Assembly: GCF_046630445.1 (NCBI RefSeq)
Contig: NC_092342.1
Coordinates: 81,332,001-81,396,000, forward strand
DNA: 64,000 nt
Direction of reading: 5' to 3'
DNA from: Rutidosis leptorrhynchoides
Lineage: Eukaryota; Streptophyta; Magnoliopsida; Asterales; Asteraceae
Of this stretch, positions 36,836 through 49,301 are shown in pieces. The first letter of the stretch is position 1; every line of letters begins with the position of its first letter. The notes under the pieces are model-generated. The model worked only from the letters and a program-made list of their open reading frames with translations, had not been told where the DNA came from and ran no database searches. Position numbers and translations under genes: made by a program.

Positions 36836-38218
36836 TTATGGTGGTTTATACAAGCCAGGTCTTTGTTGATTGAAAGTGTTGTTTTGAGTTGGTTGGTTAT
36901 TCGGACCTTGTTGGTTATACGAGTTATTGTCGGGTCCTTTTGGATTGTAAAGAATGTTTTGATTTTGATTGAAGTTTGGCCCTGGCGGTTGATAATTATT
37001 CTGATAACTATTTTCCAGCCTTTGGTTCATGTAGACAACATTCTCACGTTGTTCCATCGTTTGTTCAATGTGACAGTCTTTCATTAAGTGTGGTCCACCG
37101 CATTGCTCACAACTAATTCGTATTGCGTGAATATCTTTATTCATCTTTTCCATTCGTCTCTCGAAAGCATCTATTTTTGCGGAAACGGAATCAAAGCTAT
37201 GGCTAGAATCGGCTCTAGCCGCTTTAGATGAACGAAAAATATCTTTTTCTTGGTGCCACTCATGAGAGTGGGAGGCTGTGTTATCAATAATTTTGTAAGC
37301 TTCAGTTGCGGTTTTCTTCATAATGGAACCACCAGCTGTTATGTCGATGTCTTTTCGTGTAGCAACGTTGACACCTTGGTAGAATATTTGTACTATTTGA
37401 TAAGTGTCTAAACCGTGTTGAGGACATCCTCTCAACATCCTTCCGAATCTTGTCCACGCCTCATATAATGTTTCATTTGGCTTTTGCGTGAACGTAACAA
37501 TTTCTCCTTGAAGTCTCACGGCTTTGGATGCCGGAAAGAATCGTTTAAGAAATTTTTCAACTAAAACATCCCATGTGTCAATCGCCCCTTCAGGTAACGA
37601 TTCTAACCAATCTTTGGCTTCTCCCTTTAAAGTCCAGGGAAACAACATGAGATAGATCTGTTCATCCTCCACTTCTCGGATTTTGAATAGTGTACAGATC
37701 CTATTAAAGGTACGAAGATGTTCGTTTGGGTCTTCATTCGGCGTACCACTATATTGGCACTGATTAGTTACCATGTGTAGAATTTGTCCTTTGATTTCAT
37801 AATCTGGAGCATTAACTTCTGGTTTAATAATGGCGTGACCTTGGCCAGTGCGCTTAGCTCTCATTCGTTCTTCCATACTTAGAGGTTCTAGATTTTCCAT
37901 GATTGGAAGTGTTGTATCCGAATCACTAGAGGTTTCTGATTTAATGGTTTCTTCCTCAACAATCTCTGTTTGAATGATTGGAGGTTCCGGAGGAATGATT
38001 AGTGGATCAGGGTCTCGGAATTGTCCCTGAGTATTCTCCGGATTCTCAATTGTGATGTTGGTTTCAAAAAATGGATTATCGGAAATTTGAATTGGAGTAC
38101 TTGGTCGACTGGATGACGATTCTAAAGAAAAATCAACGGCGACAATGTTTGCTAGATGTCTTGATCGAGTTACAGGTGGTGAACGGTCAAAAGGTGGTGA
38201 ACGTCTTGCTTGGTGCAT
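36836..38218 (-). CDS. gag: Element F gag
   Basis: 460 codons from ATG 38218. N-terminal MHQARRSPPFDRSPPVTRSR is basic. The capsid region has HMVTNQCQYSGTPNEDP, LKGEAKDWLESLPEGAIDTWD and ETLYEAWTRFGRMLRGCPQH. A zinc knuckle CEQCGGPHLMKDC (CX2CX3HX4C) lies near residues 365-377, then an Asn/Gln/Pro-rich tail. The frame stops at TAA 36838-36836, where element D has CAA at the same place, so one G-to-A change on the plus strand (C-to-T on the coding strand) truncated gag from protease. It would build the particle shell. Confidence 0.92.
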   Translation of the reverse strand: MHQARRSPPFDRSPPVTRSRHLANIVAVDFSLESSSSRPSTPIQISDNPFFETNITIENPENTQGQFRDPDPLIIPPEPPIIQTEIVEEETIKSETSSDSDTTLPIMENLEPLSMEERMRAKRTGQGHAIIKPEVNAPDYEIKGQILHMVTNQCQYSGTPNEDPNEHLRTFNRICTLFKIREVEDEQIYLMLFPWTLKGEAKDWLESLPEGAIDTWDVLVEKFLKRFFPASKAVRLQGEIVTFTQKPNETLYEAWTRFGRMLRGCPQHGLDTYQIVQIFYQGVNVATRKDIDITAGGSIMKKTATEAYKIIDNTASHSHEWHQEKDIFRSSKAARADSSHSFDSVSAKIDAFERRMEKMNKDIHAIRISCEQCGGPHLMKDCHIEQTMEQRENVVYMNQRLENSYQNNYQPPGPNFNQNQNILYNPKGPDNNSYNQQGPNNQPTQNNTFNQQRPGLYKPP

Positions 38219-39112
38219 TCACTGAATATCCTATTAGTTTTTAAAAAGGAAAGAAAAATTATATAAGTTATCCAATCAATAGACTTTTCTGATTTTGCCC
38301 ACGTTTCGAATAGCCAAAAGATGTAGCAGAGGGGCAGGATTCGTTTGGTCTCAATATAATTGAGTACTGTTTGGCTCCAATAACCCGGTCCACGTACAAA
38401 TCCAACTATTACTACGAACCAGAAAATTTTGATGTCTATCAATTTAACCACTTAAAATAAATTTTCGTAATTTTAAGAAATTTAGAGAAGAAGTAGAAAA
38501 AAATCTAAGTCCTGAAAACTAGAATGGCGAGAAATAAGAGAGAAAAAGAGTGCGCGTCGAAAAGTGTCGAAAAGTGTCGAAAAATGAAAAAGACGAAGAG
38601 TGGTTTGTAAACACGCGGTTAATCCAACCTTATAACTATCACTATCTTAAAATTAAAGCTACAAATGTAGATCACTAATTGGAATTGTAATTGATACATA
38701 GGTAAAAGGCGTCGAAAAATAAAAATAAGAAAATAACTATGGCAAAATTAAACTTAATACTAAAAGTTGCGACTATAGTCTAAAAATCTAAAGGTAATAA
38801 AACTAAAAAAAACATTTTTTTTTTATAGACAAAATCTTAAAAAAATATTTTTTTTTTAATAATTTATTTTTTTTTTTTATATGCAGGCTCAAAATGGGAG
38901 TGCAGATTCAAAATTGAATGCAAGTTCAAAAGCTGATGCAGATTCAAAACTCGTGTTTTTTTTTTTTTTACGTTTTTTTTTTTTACGTTTTTTTTATTTT
39001 TTTTTTTACGTTTTTTTTTTAAACGTTTTTTTTTAAATGTTTTTTTTTTTTTGTTTTTTTTTACAAACTTATATTTTCACAAATATAAATTAAAAATATA
39101 GCGTTTTAGCGG
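38219..39112 (-). other. Leader of element F
   Basis: Non-coding. The last 240 bases (38457-38219) are the block shared with D and E leaders. At 38882-38960 four tandem units of about 18-19 bp (tgcagattcaaaa type) stand where E has its palindromes. From 38810 to 39065 there are long T runs broken by acg, which read as A-rich on the coding strand. Confidence 0.6.
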
Positions 39113-39130
39113 TCCCCGGCAGCGGCGCCA
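39113..39130 (-). other. Primer binding site of element F (tRNA-Asp type)
   Basis: Minus strand tggcgccgctgccgggga, six bases after the LTR end. It differs by about one base from the Athila consensus complementary to tRNA-Asp. Confidence 0.85.
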
Positions 39131-39136
39131 AAAACT

Positions 39137-40985
39137 TGATGATGTAGCGTGAGGGTACGAAATATACTATTATTTTTAATACAAAATACGTTACAAATTA
39201 CACAAGTTATTTATTTATTTATAGAGTGGGATATACCTAAACCTTGCTACAACACTATAGGCAGTGTACCTAATCGTAGAGTAGTGTAGTTTTTAGTAAG
39301 TCCGGTTCGTTCCACAGGGAGCTGGTGATACTTACTATATTTTTAACAACTATATTTATACAAAATATATATAATTATATAAGTAGTAATATATTATAAA
39401 AGGGGGGTTTTACCGTTTAATGACCGGTTTGTCGATTCTATATTTTAAGCGCAAAGATAAATGACGATAATTAAAGTGCGTAAAATAATGACAATAAATA
39501 AAATGACAGTAAATAAAATTGCGAGTAATAAAATGACAGTAAATAAAGATACGATGAGAAATACAATAAAAGAATTATGCTTATTTAAACTTCCGTAATC
39601 ATGATGTTTAACGTTTTGATTTTAATTAATTGTTACTCGGGTTAATTGTCCTTTGTCATGGTTTATTTGATACCTATCTGGTTTTTGTCCATAATAGTCC
39701 ATCGGTCATAAATATAAAGTGCGAGTGTCCTCGTCAAATTACCCTTATACCCGAAGTCAAATATTCCAACTAATTAAGGATTTAAACTGTGACGCAGTTA
39801 TCACTTCTGTCAACAATTACACCAGTTATCACTGTATGTAATCCACCCCTGTTTTGATTAGATATGAATATTAATTTACCCACTTGATCAGTTTGAATAA
39901 TCAATTACCCAACCCGAATAATTAATTAAATGATTATAATAGGACAACGTCACTAAATAGGACAACCATAATCATTATTAATTATTAGGTTAATTAATTT
40001 GAAGATAGGTTCGACAGACTCCAATGAGTTGTCACTCAATTAGACAATACCCCCCATCTATTAATAGTCAATAGTCCAATTTCCACAAGTGTCGGTCTTT
40101 TGGCCAAACCTTAATTATGGTACAAAGTTCAATAACCCCGTCTTAATATTTTAGCCCAACATCACGATTACTTCGGCTCAAATAAGCATAATAATAACTT
40201 AGTTACGAGACATTAATGTAAAAAGGTTGAACATAACTTACAATGATTAAAAATAGCGTAGCGTTACACGGACAGAATTTCGACTTACATACTCAAACGA
40301 TCTCTATCATAAATCTTATTATTATCATAATTTAAACTTAAAATTAAGATTATTGTTATATCTTATTAAGTTAACATTATGATAGAGATATAGAATATAG
40401 ATATTGATAATTGATATTGATAATAGATAGATGGATCGATAGAAATATAGAAAGATAGATTTTTGATAGAAAAGGGTATATTATATCGATCGAATTACAT
40501 AGCCTTTTATAGGCAAATTAGAATTGAAATTTTCATTTACGACCCCTGAACTATGCTCAATTAACAACTTTTTATTATTTAATATTATTCTTATTATGAA
40601 TTATTTAAATATTATATTTTATTCTTGTGCATAGTTGACTCGTAATTTTTACACCGTTGCGTCGAGCGTTGAGAGTTGACTCATGTCCCGGTTTCGGATT
40701 TTCGAACGTCCTTGCGTACAATTTAATATCTTGTACTTTGCGTTTTGTAACTTGTACTCTTGTCATTTTTAGACGTTCTTCATCAATAATTTGAACCTTT
40801 TTAATTGTATCTTGTACTTTTTAGCTTTTTGGACCTTTTTGTCTTCAAATCGTGGTTTTCGCCTTTTGTCTTCGCACTTATTTAAAATAAACGAATATTA
40901 CTTGAAAATGGAACAATTGCAACTAAAATCTTGTCTTTCTTGGGGGATAATGCTATGAAATATATGTTCCTTTTTAGCCTTATCA
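39137..40985 (-). repeat. 5' LTR of element F
   Basis: Nearly identical to 31158-33005: the differences I could find are single bases (for example gagtggg/gagtgga, cgtggttt/cgtcgttt, gataatg/gataacg) and one C in a C run. The minus-strand TATA box is at 40511-40505. Confidence 0.95.
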
Positions 40986-40990
40986 ATATG

Positions 40991-43900
40991 TTTCCTCCAC
41001 ATAAACTCATACCAATTCCTTTCACTTTTTGGAAGCAATCGTGAACCTATATAAGTAAACCTTTTACTCCTTGGTGTATCATTGATGCGGAAGATCTTGT
41101 AAGATTTTCTTCGATGAATGTTTTCATAACGTTATAAAATCATGTTTAACTCCCAACAACAATCTTTGTTCCTGATTCTTAAAGAATATTCCATGGTTGT
41201 ATTTGAATCTGGAATTCACTGTTTCACTTGATGTAGATGTACCAGAAGTTGAGCTTTCATTAGCATTTGTTGGATGTGAACTTGATGAGGGTGTAGAATT
41301 CGATGAATGATCAGTAGGATTTGTTGCATCATCATTTGGAACATCATTATCTTCAATATGATCAAAGATATCATCATCATTTGGATTAACATAAAGATTG
41401 TCTTCATCGTCATCAGAAGAATCCATTTCATCATCACTTTCTATTACTGGATCAGGATTCCCTTCATCTACAATCTCTACATCTTCCGCAATTGAAGATA
41501 CTGAAGATAACTTGCTTAAGATGACAAACCCATCATCATCCGTCTCTTTAAGATAAAAATCACTTAAGTTTAAATCCTCATCTACTAGTCCACTATCAGC
41601 CTCATTATGAACAACTGGAATTATAACTTGCTCAGGCTCTTTATTATCAATTTCATCATGTATAGAAACCATTTCTGATTCCGGCTGAATTTGTTGAGCT
41701 TGTGAAGCTGATGAAGACCTCACACCACCACCCTTGGTTGAAATGTTCACCAATAGATATTCTCCATCTACTCCTATCTCCCCCTCATGGCTATTCTAAG
41801 GATCAGAATCGTCATGTTCATCATCACGGTGAGGACTCAAAGGAGAAGAGCAGGAAGTAAGTGGATATCGAACACGAGCACTAAACAATGCTTGAAGCGA
41901 AGTGCATCGAAGAACATCAAGATTGACTCTAGAAAACATACGACTGAAATATTCTTGCTCCAAAGCATCATAGAAATGTGGTAAACGAGAGGGTGATGTT
42001 GGAAAAGTAACAATGGGAACAGCAGCAGCAGCAGCATCGGTTAGAGGCGATGTCGATGGAAGTGTTTGAGTTACTGTGAGGGTAGGTAAGGATGATTGTG
42101 CGGTATTATTCTTATATGTAGGGCTGTACATACTACTAGTCAGATTCGTGATATCCCCTTCTGATGGAGGTTGGGTAACAACCGGAGTTGTCACCGGCGA
42201 AGTTTCTTTCGAAGCATCCGCCTCCATGACTTTAGTCTCATGGGACTCTGACAGAGTAGAAGAACTACCGGTCGGTTTAGCTCTCGCAGAGATATTGCTA
42301 TCTCTGACTCCCAAAATCATTGATATACCATGAGGTGGCACATATCTTTCAGTTAAAGACTCTTCCTCCAAACTCTGAGTTTCAGAATCCGGAAGAGAAG
42401 TGGTTTGATCCAATGGATCACTTTTATGAACCAAGGGATCAGTCTGCTGGAAGTCTGATAAATATCTCAAAGGATTGTCATGTTGACTCGTTTCCATGGG
42501 ACACGGCAGATCTCCCTCATTAAAATAAGCCGGACCTCCAGACCCTATTGTACGTTGAGGCACAAGAGGATTTCCAGCCGATACGCAGGGTGCCTTTTCA
42601 AGATTTTTCGGCTCCCCTTCGGCTGTTCTGGACTTCAATGATTGAGTTTCCTTAATCGATTGAGTCCACGCAGACTTTACTGGAGAGGAAGACTTTACTT
42701 CCTTAGATGCCGAAGCATCTTGCTTTGTAGGATTTATTCTTAAGTCCTGTTTAGATTGGATGGGCTTAGTGGTATTTTTACCATCCGTGCGTTTAGATCT
42801 CTTGCCTACCGAAGCTTGCGCTTCATTTAGCGTAGGGCTTACTGTTATTATTGGATGTGATACGGAGATGGGTGAGGGTGACCTAATTGGCTCTAGGTCT
42901 TGGTCCGTATCACCAACGGTTGTAGTAACTGTTTGGCGGACGATAGGTGTCGAAGTCCTAGATCTAGTTACTGGTTGGGTTGGCGGAGTCTGAATCATCT
43001 CATCAGGCACATATTGAGTTCTCTTAGGAGAATGTTCGGGAGACGATTCAGATGCTGTTGCTGAAGTGTCGGTGTCACTGCTCACTTCGGGTGTTGTGGA
43101 AAGGGTTGGTTCAATCCTAGTTGAACTAGGTTCCCTGATCCTCACGGGTTGAGCTTGGTGTGCTGCCCTAGATCGTTTGAGGTTCACCCTAAATGGAGGA
43201 TTAGCTGGTCCGGTTGGTTGAACTACAGGTTCCTCTACAACCTCTGGGGCTGGAACCGCGGCGGGTTCAACTTGTTCTTGTTGTACCGGGTTCGGAAGAG
43301 GTATTCCTACAGCCTCAAAATAAGAAAGCATACGAGCGTCTTGGGGTTCAGCTAGCCTCACTAGCCAATTTGGAATCGACACAGTGAATTGATTATCAGA
43401 TACCATCGGGGTATTCATCTTCAGCTCCCTAAATCGTTTCATCTGTAATCCATGTGTACCTGGTACAAATATATTTGCATTTCTGCAAGCTTTTATAGAA
43501 TCATGGATAAAGATATAGAAAAACCTTTCGCAAGGGATGTATGAACCCCTTGGCTTATCAACTTGAGCTTGAACCAAATCCCATATTAGTTCTGCATAGT
43601 CAGGAGCTTCTACTCTTATGAAAGAATAGAATAACTTCAGCATTGGCACAGTCAGGCTGTTGGATCCACTCCTTGTCATCAGCAAGCATCTGTTGATGAT
43701 TAAGAAGATCACATACCACCTTGAGTGCAGATATTTCTTCTGAAACTTAGCCGGAGGAACATTGCGGGCTCCAACATAACCAAGATCAAAGACAGATGAC
43801 ATCATCTGCTGAGTAGCAGGAAAAGCAGGAGCATTCTGCACAACAGGAAGTCTGAATATCCTTCTGAAATCAGCCTTAGTGATACTCCTCCTCCCTTGAA

Positions 43901-44126
43901 CTCCTCTCAGTTGAAATTCAAAACGAGATTATGTTCCCTCTGGATTTTCAGTAGTCGGTTGTGTAGCTTCCACAAACCTAATTGTTCTGTTAAGTAGCTC
44001 CAGATCTGTTACAGGTACACTGACTGTAGAGTTTAGAGCAGGCCACAGAGTGATTCTCTCTAGAATAGCAGTCCAGTAGTTGCAGGGAATGTTGGTTTCA
44101 GAGTTGATGAAGTGATTGTTCGTCAT
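40991..44126 (-). pseudogene. Element G envelope-position ORF, main part
   Basis: From ATG 44126 one minus-strand frame runs to 41124, broken by TAA near 43929 and TAG near 41796, then by a one-base shift near 41117 before reaching the F insertion. Residues 1-250 are protein-like (NVPPAKFQKKYLHSRWYVIF, FFYIFIHDSIKACRNANIF). A long Ser/Thr/Pro-rich, disordered middle follows (about 300-700), then a strongly acidic stretch (DDEMDSSDDDEDNLY). One hydrophobic run (WYVIFLIINRCLLM) is too polar-flanked to call a membrane anchor confidently. Sireviruses often carry an ORF here, sometimes called envelope-like. The whole original ORF including 31157-30429 would exceed 1200 codons. Confidence 0.7.
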
Positions 44127-45888
44127 TTAGCTGTATAAATAAGAAATAGAAGACCACAAGATATTTAACATAAAGCATATATCTCTATTCTTATTTGCCT
44201 TTGAAATCTTTTGTATATGTTTTATCTTTTATATTTTATGGTTTTTATGGTTTTTCAAAGATATAAAAATCCTTTATTCTCAAATATGAACAAGTAATTG
44301 ACAATCATGACATTCATATGATATTCATCACAATACAAATTCATCATGCAAAATCAATTATATAACATAAAGAATCAGAACAACACTTAGTCAATTTTTT
44401 AAACACAATTCATGCAGATTCGGTAGTCATGAAAACATGAAATTCTGTAACCAAATAAGCTTGAGTTTTCAAATCAGAAAGATATAAAATAAACATGTTA
44501 AGTGTTTGAAGATAAAAATCAGAAAGTTTAAAGGTACCAAAAGTCAGACTCGGTATCAAGAGAAGAACAGATTCGGTATCTCCAAAATTAACATAAAGTC
44601 ACTCAAACATGCATATTCTATCATGTAAAATCACAACCATAATCAATTAACCACTCAATTAGAAGCAGAACAACATGTTGATCGTATGAACAGACTCGGT
44701 AATGTAGATAGAACATATTCGGTAGGTACAGAATCCATCAAACAATCAATTAAACATGTAATCAAACTTGGTCAAAAGATAGATCAATTAATATAACTCT
44801 GACTAGACAAGAATTCATGTTAATTAACCAAATCAATTGAGTTTAATCAAAGATTAGTAGAATACGACTCAAACTCGATATAATCAACAAAATTTTAAAA
44901 TTGAGAGTCATAATCCATTTATTTTGATCTTTTCTGGTTGAAAAACATTTAATTATCTCAGATCTACACATATGTATCTAAAGCAATGATTAAAATGAAA
45001 TTATACCAAAGATTTGAAGAAACAGAAGAACGGACTCGGTAGATTAGGCGGATTCGGTATGTTCAGTAAGACTCGGTAGGTAATTAAGCACAGTAAGAGA
45101 GTTAGTTTGACTTTGACCCTCCTTTTATAGATACTGAAGATAAAATACCGAATGGGCTTTACCGAATGGGCCTATTTTACCGAATACAGTCCACTTTTCA
45201 AAACTTTATCAATTTAACTTCAAAATCTTGACAAATTGACTTTTCCTCTTAAAATTCATTTCAACCTTTTCATGGTAAACAATTCTGAGACAATTTTTTA
45301 AAAACTTTAAACTTACCGAATCTGTACTGTTGGATGTCAGATTCGGTATAATGCTAAAAATAGCATTTATTCAGTAAAAATCAAATATTTTTGGATTTTA
45401 TCTTTTCCAATTTTTATGAATTTTTCAAAATAAGATTTGTACTTAAAGGAACTTTGAATTTGTGAACAAAGTACAAATCTTCAGTGATACCAATTGTTAA
45501 AACGGGTTGCATACTGAGATGTATACAAGCGTTAGTGAATTCTTTCAGATATAAAACAAAGAATTTATGAATTCACTTTTGAAAAACAATATTTTTTGAG
45601 TAATTTTCTCATTTTCTCCCTTTTCTCCCCCTCAAAATGTGATATATAAGAAAGTAAATCAGCATTTTGATAAAATTCCCAAGAAAATGAATTAACTCCC
45701 CCTTGAAATATGATATCAATGAGTTACATCCTCCTTACGTAACCATTGAACAATTATATCATAAGTCTAAAGGCTCCTCCTTAAAAGATGATATCCAAAG
45801 CATATGAAAGTAGTTGCTCCCCTTAGAAAGTATCTACTCCCCCTAAACACAAGATCCCAAGAATAAGTCCCAACAGATCTAAGGAATA
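44127..45888 (-). other. Spacer between RNase H and the 3' ORF in element G
   Basis: 1.76 kb without a supported ORF. Between 44419 and 45345 it has about 13 copies of the motif gaytcggta or its complement. Between 45625 and 45844 it has four coding-strand polypurine tracts (aggggga-type) at 45625-45633, 45696-45704, 45817-45824 and 45837-45844. Multiple polypurine tracts in this region are a known Sirevirus trait. Confidence 0.65.
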
Positions 45889-46605
45889 TCAAGCACTATA
45901 CTCTACCATGCCAATCTCTTTGATCAAGAACTTTAGCCTAAGTTCATCTAAGGGCTTAGTGAACATGTCAGCTAATTGCACTTTGGTAGGCACAAAGTAT
46001 AACTCTACATCCCCTTTCTCTACATGGTCCTTAATGAAATGATAGCGAATATCTATGTGTTTGGTCTTAGAATGCTGGACCGGGTTGCTTGTAATTGCAA
46101 TAGCACTTTGTGAATCACAGTAAATCGGCGTCTTAGAAAACTTAAAGCCATAGTCTGAAAGTTGAATTTGCATCCACAAAACTTGTGAACAACAATGAGC
46201 TGTAGCAATGTACTCAGACTCAGCTGTTGATAAAGACACACAGTTCTGCTTTTTAGATGACCAACCAACTAGCCTATTCCCCAACATCTGAATTGATCCA
46301 GATGTGCTTTTTCTATCAACATGGCAACCGCCATGATCTGCATCAGTGTAAGCAGTGAGATTGAAATTGGATCCATGAGGATACCAGATCCCAAGGTTAG
46401 GTGTACCTTTAAGGTACTGAAAAATCCTAACAACCGCTTTGGAATGAGATTTCTTAGGGTTTGACTGAAAGCGGGCATAGACAGTTACAGCAAGTGTAAT
46501 GTCAGGTCGACTTGCAGTCAAATACATTAAAGAACCAACCATGCTTCGATAAAGCGTAATATCAAATGGTTCCCCATTAGTATCAGCATCCAGTAAAGTC
46601 CTCAT
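45889..46605 (-). pseudogene. Element G RNase H
   Basis: An open 238-codon stretch but one frame off from RT. It contains the RT-RNase H connection (YRSMVGSLMYLTASRPDI), then the copia RNase H core: YTDADHGGCHVDRKSTSG, SLSTAESEYIATAHCC, IYCDSQSAIA and HIDIRYHFIKDHV, ending in DMFTKPLDE. Catalytic Asp and Glu positions appear present. The frameshift near 46606-46620 separates it from RT. Confidence 0.9.
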
Positions 46606-47519
46606 TGGGGTGTCATTAGTTTTAAAGCAGGTATTTTAAAACATTTTAGCATATCATTGATATACTTTGTTTGATTGAGAAAAATCCCGTTTGGTAATTG
46701 TTTTACTTGTAACCCCAAAAAGAAATTTAACTGGTCAAGCATGCTCATTTCGAATTTGTTGGCCATAAGGTCACCAAATTCTTTGCATAAGGCCGGGGAT
46801 GTGGAACCAAAAATAATGTCATCAACGTAAATTTGAACCAAGAGAATGTGACCGTGGTTTTTACGGATGAATAGCGTTGTATCAATCATTCCACTAGAAA
46901 AGCCATTGTCCAGCAAATACTTTGTTAAGGTCTCGTACCATGCACGCGGTGCTTGCTTCAGACCATACAAAGCCTTTTCCAAGTAGTATACGTGATTTGG
47001 ATGAATGGGATCGACAAAGCCTTTTGGTTGATTGACATAGACTTCCTCTTGAAGATGACCATTTAGAAAAGCAGTTTTGACATCCATTTGAAACACCGTA
47101 AACTTCATAAAAGAAGCAAAGGCAAGGAAAAGACGAATAGCCTCAATCCGAGCAACCAGAGCAAACGTCTCGTCATAATCAATACCCTCTTATTGTCGAT
47201 ATCCCTTGGCCACAAGACGTGCCTTATTCCGAACTACAATTCCATCAGAATCCTTCTTGTTCTTAAAAATCCACTTAACCCCTATTGGTCGTTGACCCAT
47301 TGGTCTTGGAACTAATCGCCATACTTTCAACCGTTCAAATTGATTAATCTCTTCTTGCATCGCAACCACCCAGTTCAGATCTAGTAAAGCTTGAGCAACC
47401 ATTGTTGGTTCAATCTTACTAAGAAAGGCTGTGTATAGACACATATTCCAAGTAGCCCTTCGAGTTGAGACTGGAGCAGATGCATCACCAATAATAAGAT
47501 CTATTGGATGACTTTTAGT
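46602..47519 (-). pseudogene. Element G reverse transcriptase
   Basis: The same frame as integrase, with TAG near 47520 and TAA at about 47190. Motifs: [74 protein letters not shown] and the catalytic [10 protein letters not shown] near 46820. The wording of these blocks is SIRE-like. Two stops make it inactive. Confidence 0.92.
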
Positions 47520-49301
47520 CTATCGGTAATGTGAAAGAGGTTGTTCATCAGTGGTATCCATTGAAACATCAACCGTTGTTGACGTTGAGCCTTGATCCGC
47601 TTGATCTGATGTAACATTATCTAATGGATTCAATTGAATATCTGGAGAAACAGCTGGAGTTGTATCAACTGATGAATCTTGAATTAGTTCAATATTATCA
47701 GTAATAGGAGGTGGTAGGGAGGATGAAGAAGCAACAGGTGAATCATTTGGTGTTGTATCTTCATCAAAAAGACTTTGTTGAGTCTCCACAGTAGTTGACT
47801 GTGACGGTGTAACCGGTACAGCTTGAACATTTGAATGCCGTTGAGGAGCATAAAGACTATCAAACAAGATATCCAGTTCCTCTGATGTAACCGTAGGAAC
47901 ACCCTTCGTCGAGAAAATTGAGTTTTGTGCGGAAGAAGTAGTAGATGGGTTAAGATCGGGTTTTGAACTGAGATGTTCAAAAGCCATTCCCAAAAATTCA
48001 TCGAACTTGACATTTATGCTCTCTTTAATCGTTTTTGTCCGTTTGTGATAAACCCGATAGGCAACTTTGTTCGAAGAATAACCAAGAAATATAGCTTGAT
48101 CACCATTTGGATCAAACTTTCCGAGGCTGTCAAAATCGTTAAGCACATAGCATATACAACCAAAGACACGGAAATATTTGACATTCAGGCGTCTACCATA
48201 TAATAACTCATATGGAGTTTTATCAAAATGTTTATTAACAATACAACGATTTTGGGTATAGCACGTAGTTGAAATGGCCTCCCCCCACATTTTTGGAGGT
48301 AGTTTGGAGTAAGCAAGCATCGTTCGAGCTGCTTCACACAACGTACGATTACGTCGTTCGACTACTCCATTCTGTTGGAGGGTCCGAGCAGCAGAAAACT
48401 GATGTTCAATGCCTTGGTCTTTCAAATAACTATCAAGCGGGTCATTCTTAAATTCCGTCCCATTATCAGTTCTAATGCTCATAACATGTTTGTTAAAAGA
48501 GTGTTGAGTCTTTTTAATGAACTCAATGATAATGGCGGGGGTTTCTGACTTAGTTCGCAAAAGAAAAATCCATGTAAACCGGGTATAGTCATCGACAATA
48601 ACAAGCACATGTTTCTTGCCACCAAGGCTAGAAATACGCATGGGTCCACATAAGTCCATATTCAATAATTGCAAAGATGATGAAGTACTGGGGTTGTGCT
48701 TAAGTGGATGATTAGTCCGTTTCAGCTTACCCATCGCACATGATGGACACACATGATGCTTATCATATTGAAAGTTTGGAATACCATCAACTAAGTCTTT
48801 AGAGACCAGTCGATTGATACCCTTGTAATTCAGGTGTGACATCCGATGATGCCATAACCATGAATTTTCTTTGGTAGAACGAGTAGCCAAACACATGGTT
48901 GTATGTGAAGGTGCATCATTGAGGTCAATAGTATATAGTGAAGCACAACGTTTACCAACAAGAAGATCATTTCCTTTGGTGGATTGCACCGAGCATTGAT
49001 GACGTTCAAACAGAACTTTAAGATCTCCATCGCAGAATTGACTCACACTAAATAAACTGCACCCCAAACCTTCAACATATGAAACCCGTTTGATTGTTAT
49101 GCCATTTTACACATAATCTCCGTAACCCGTTATCGCTGCAATTTCACCATTTCCAAATGTAACCATTCCTAGGAATTTGTCAATGAAGTTGACAAGCAAG
49201 GATTTATCGCCTGTCATGTGTCGAGAACAACCGGAATCGATATAGTAAACACAGACATCGAAACCCTGTAAATGTGAATTTCCTAGAGTTAAGGTACCCA
49301 A
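47520..49301 (-). pseudogene. Element G protease and integrase
   Basis: Protease: CVYYIDSGCSRHMTGDKSLL near 49260-49200 with active-site DSG, then a TAA near 49107. Then the gag-pre-integrase zinc region (WHHRMSHLNYKGI...CPSCAMGK) and the integrase core with LNMDLCGPM, RTDNGTEF and QNGVVERRNRTL (D,D,E). YELLYGRRLNVKYFRVFGC follows. The C-terminal 150 residues are Ser/Thr-rich. It is one frame apart from the stops noted. Copia order is established because RT follows. Confidence 0.92.

Noticed and set aside
45480..45530. gataccaattgttaaaac as PBS and LTR junction of another element
   Set aside because: It resembles a tRNA-iMet complement for only part of its length, and no LTR copy or target duplication was found around it.
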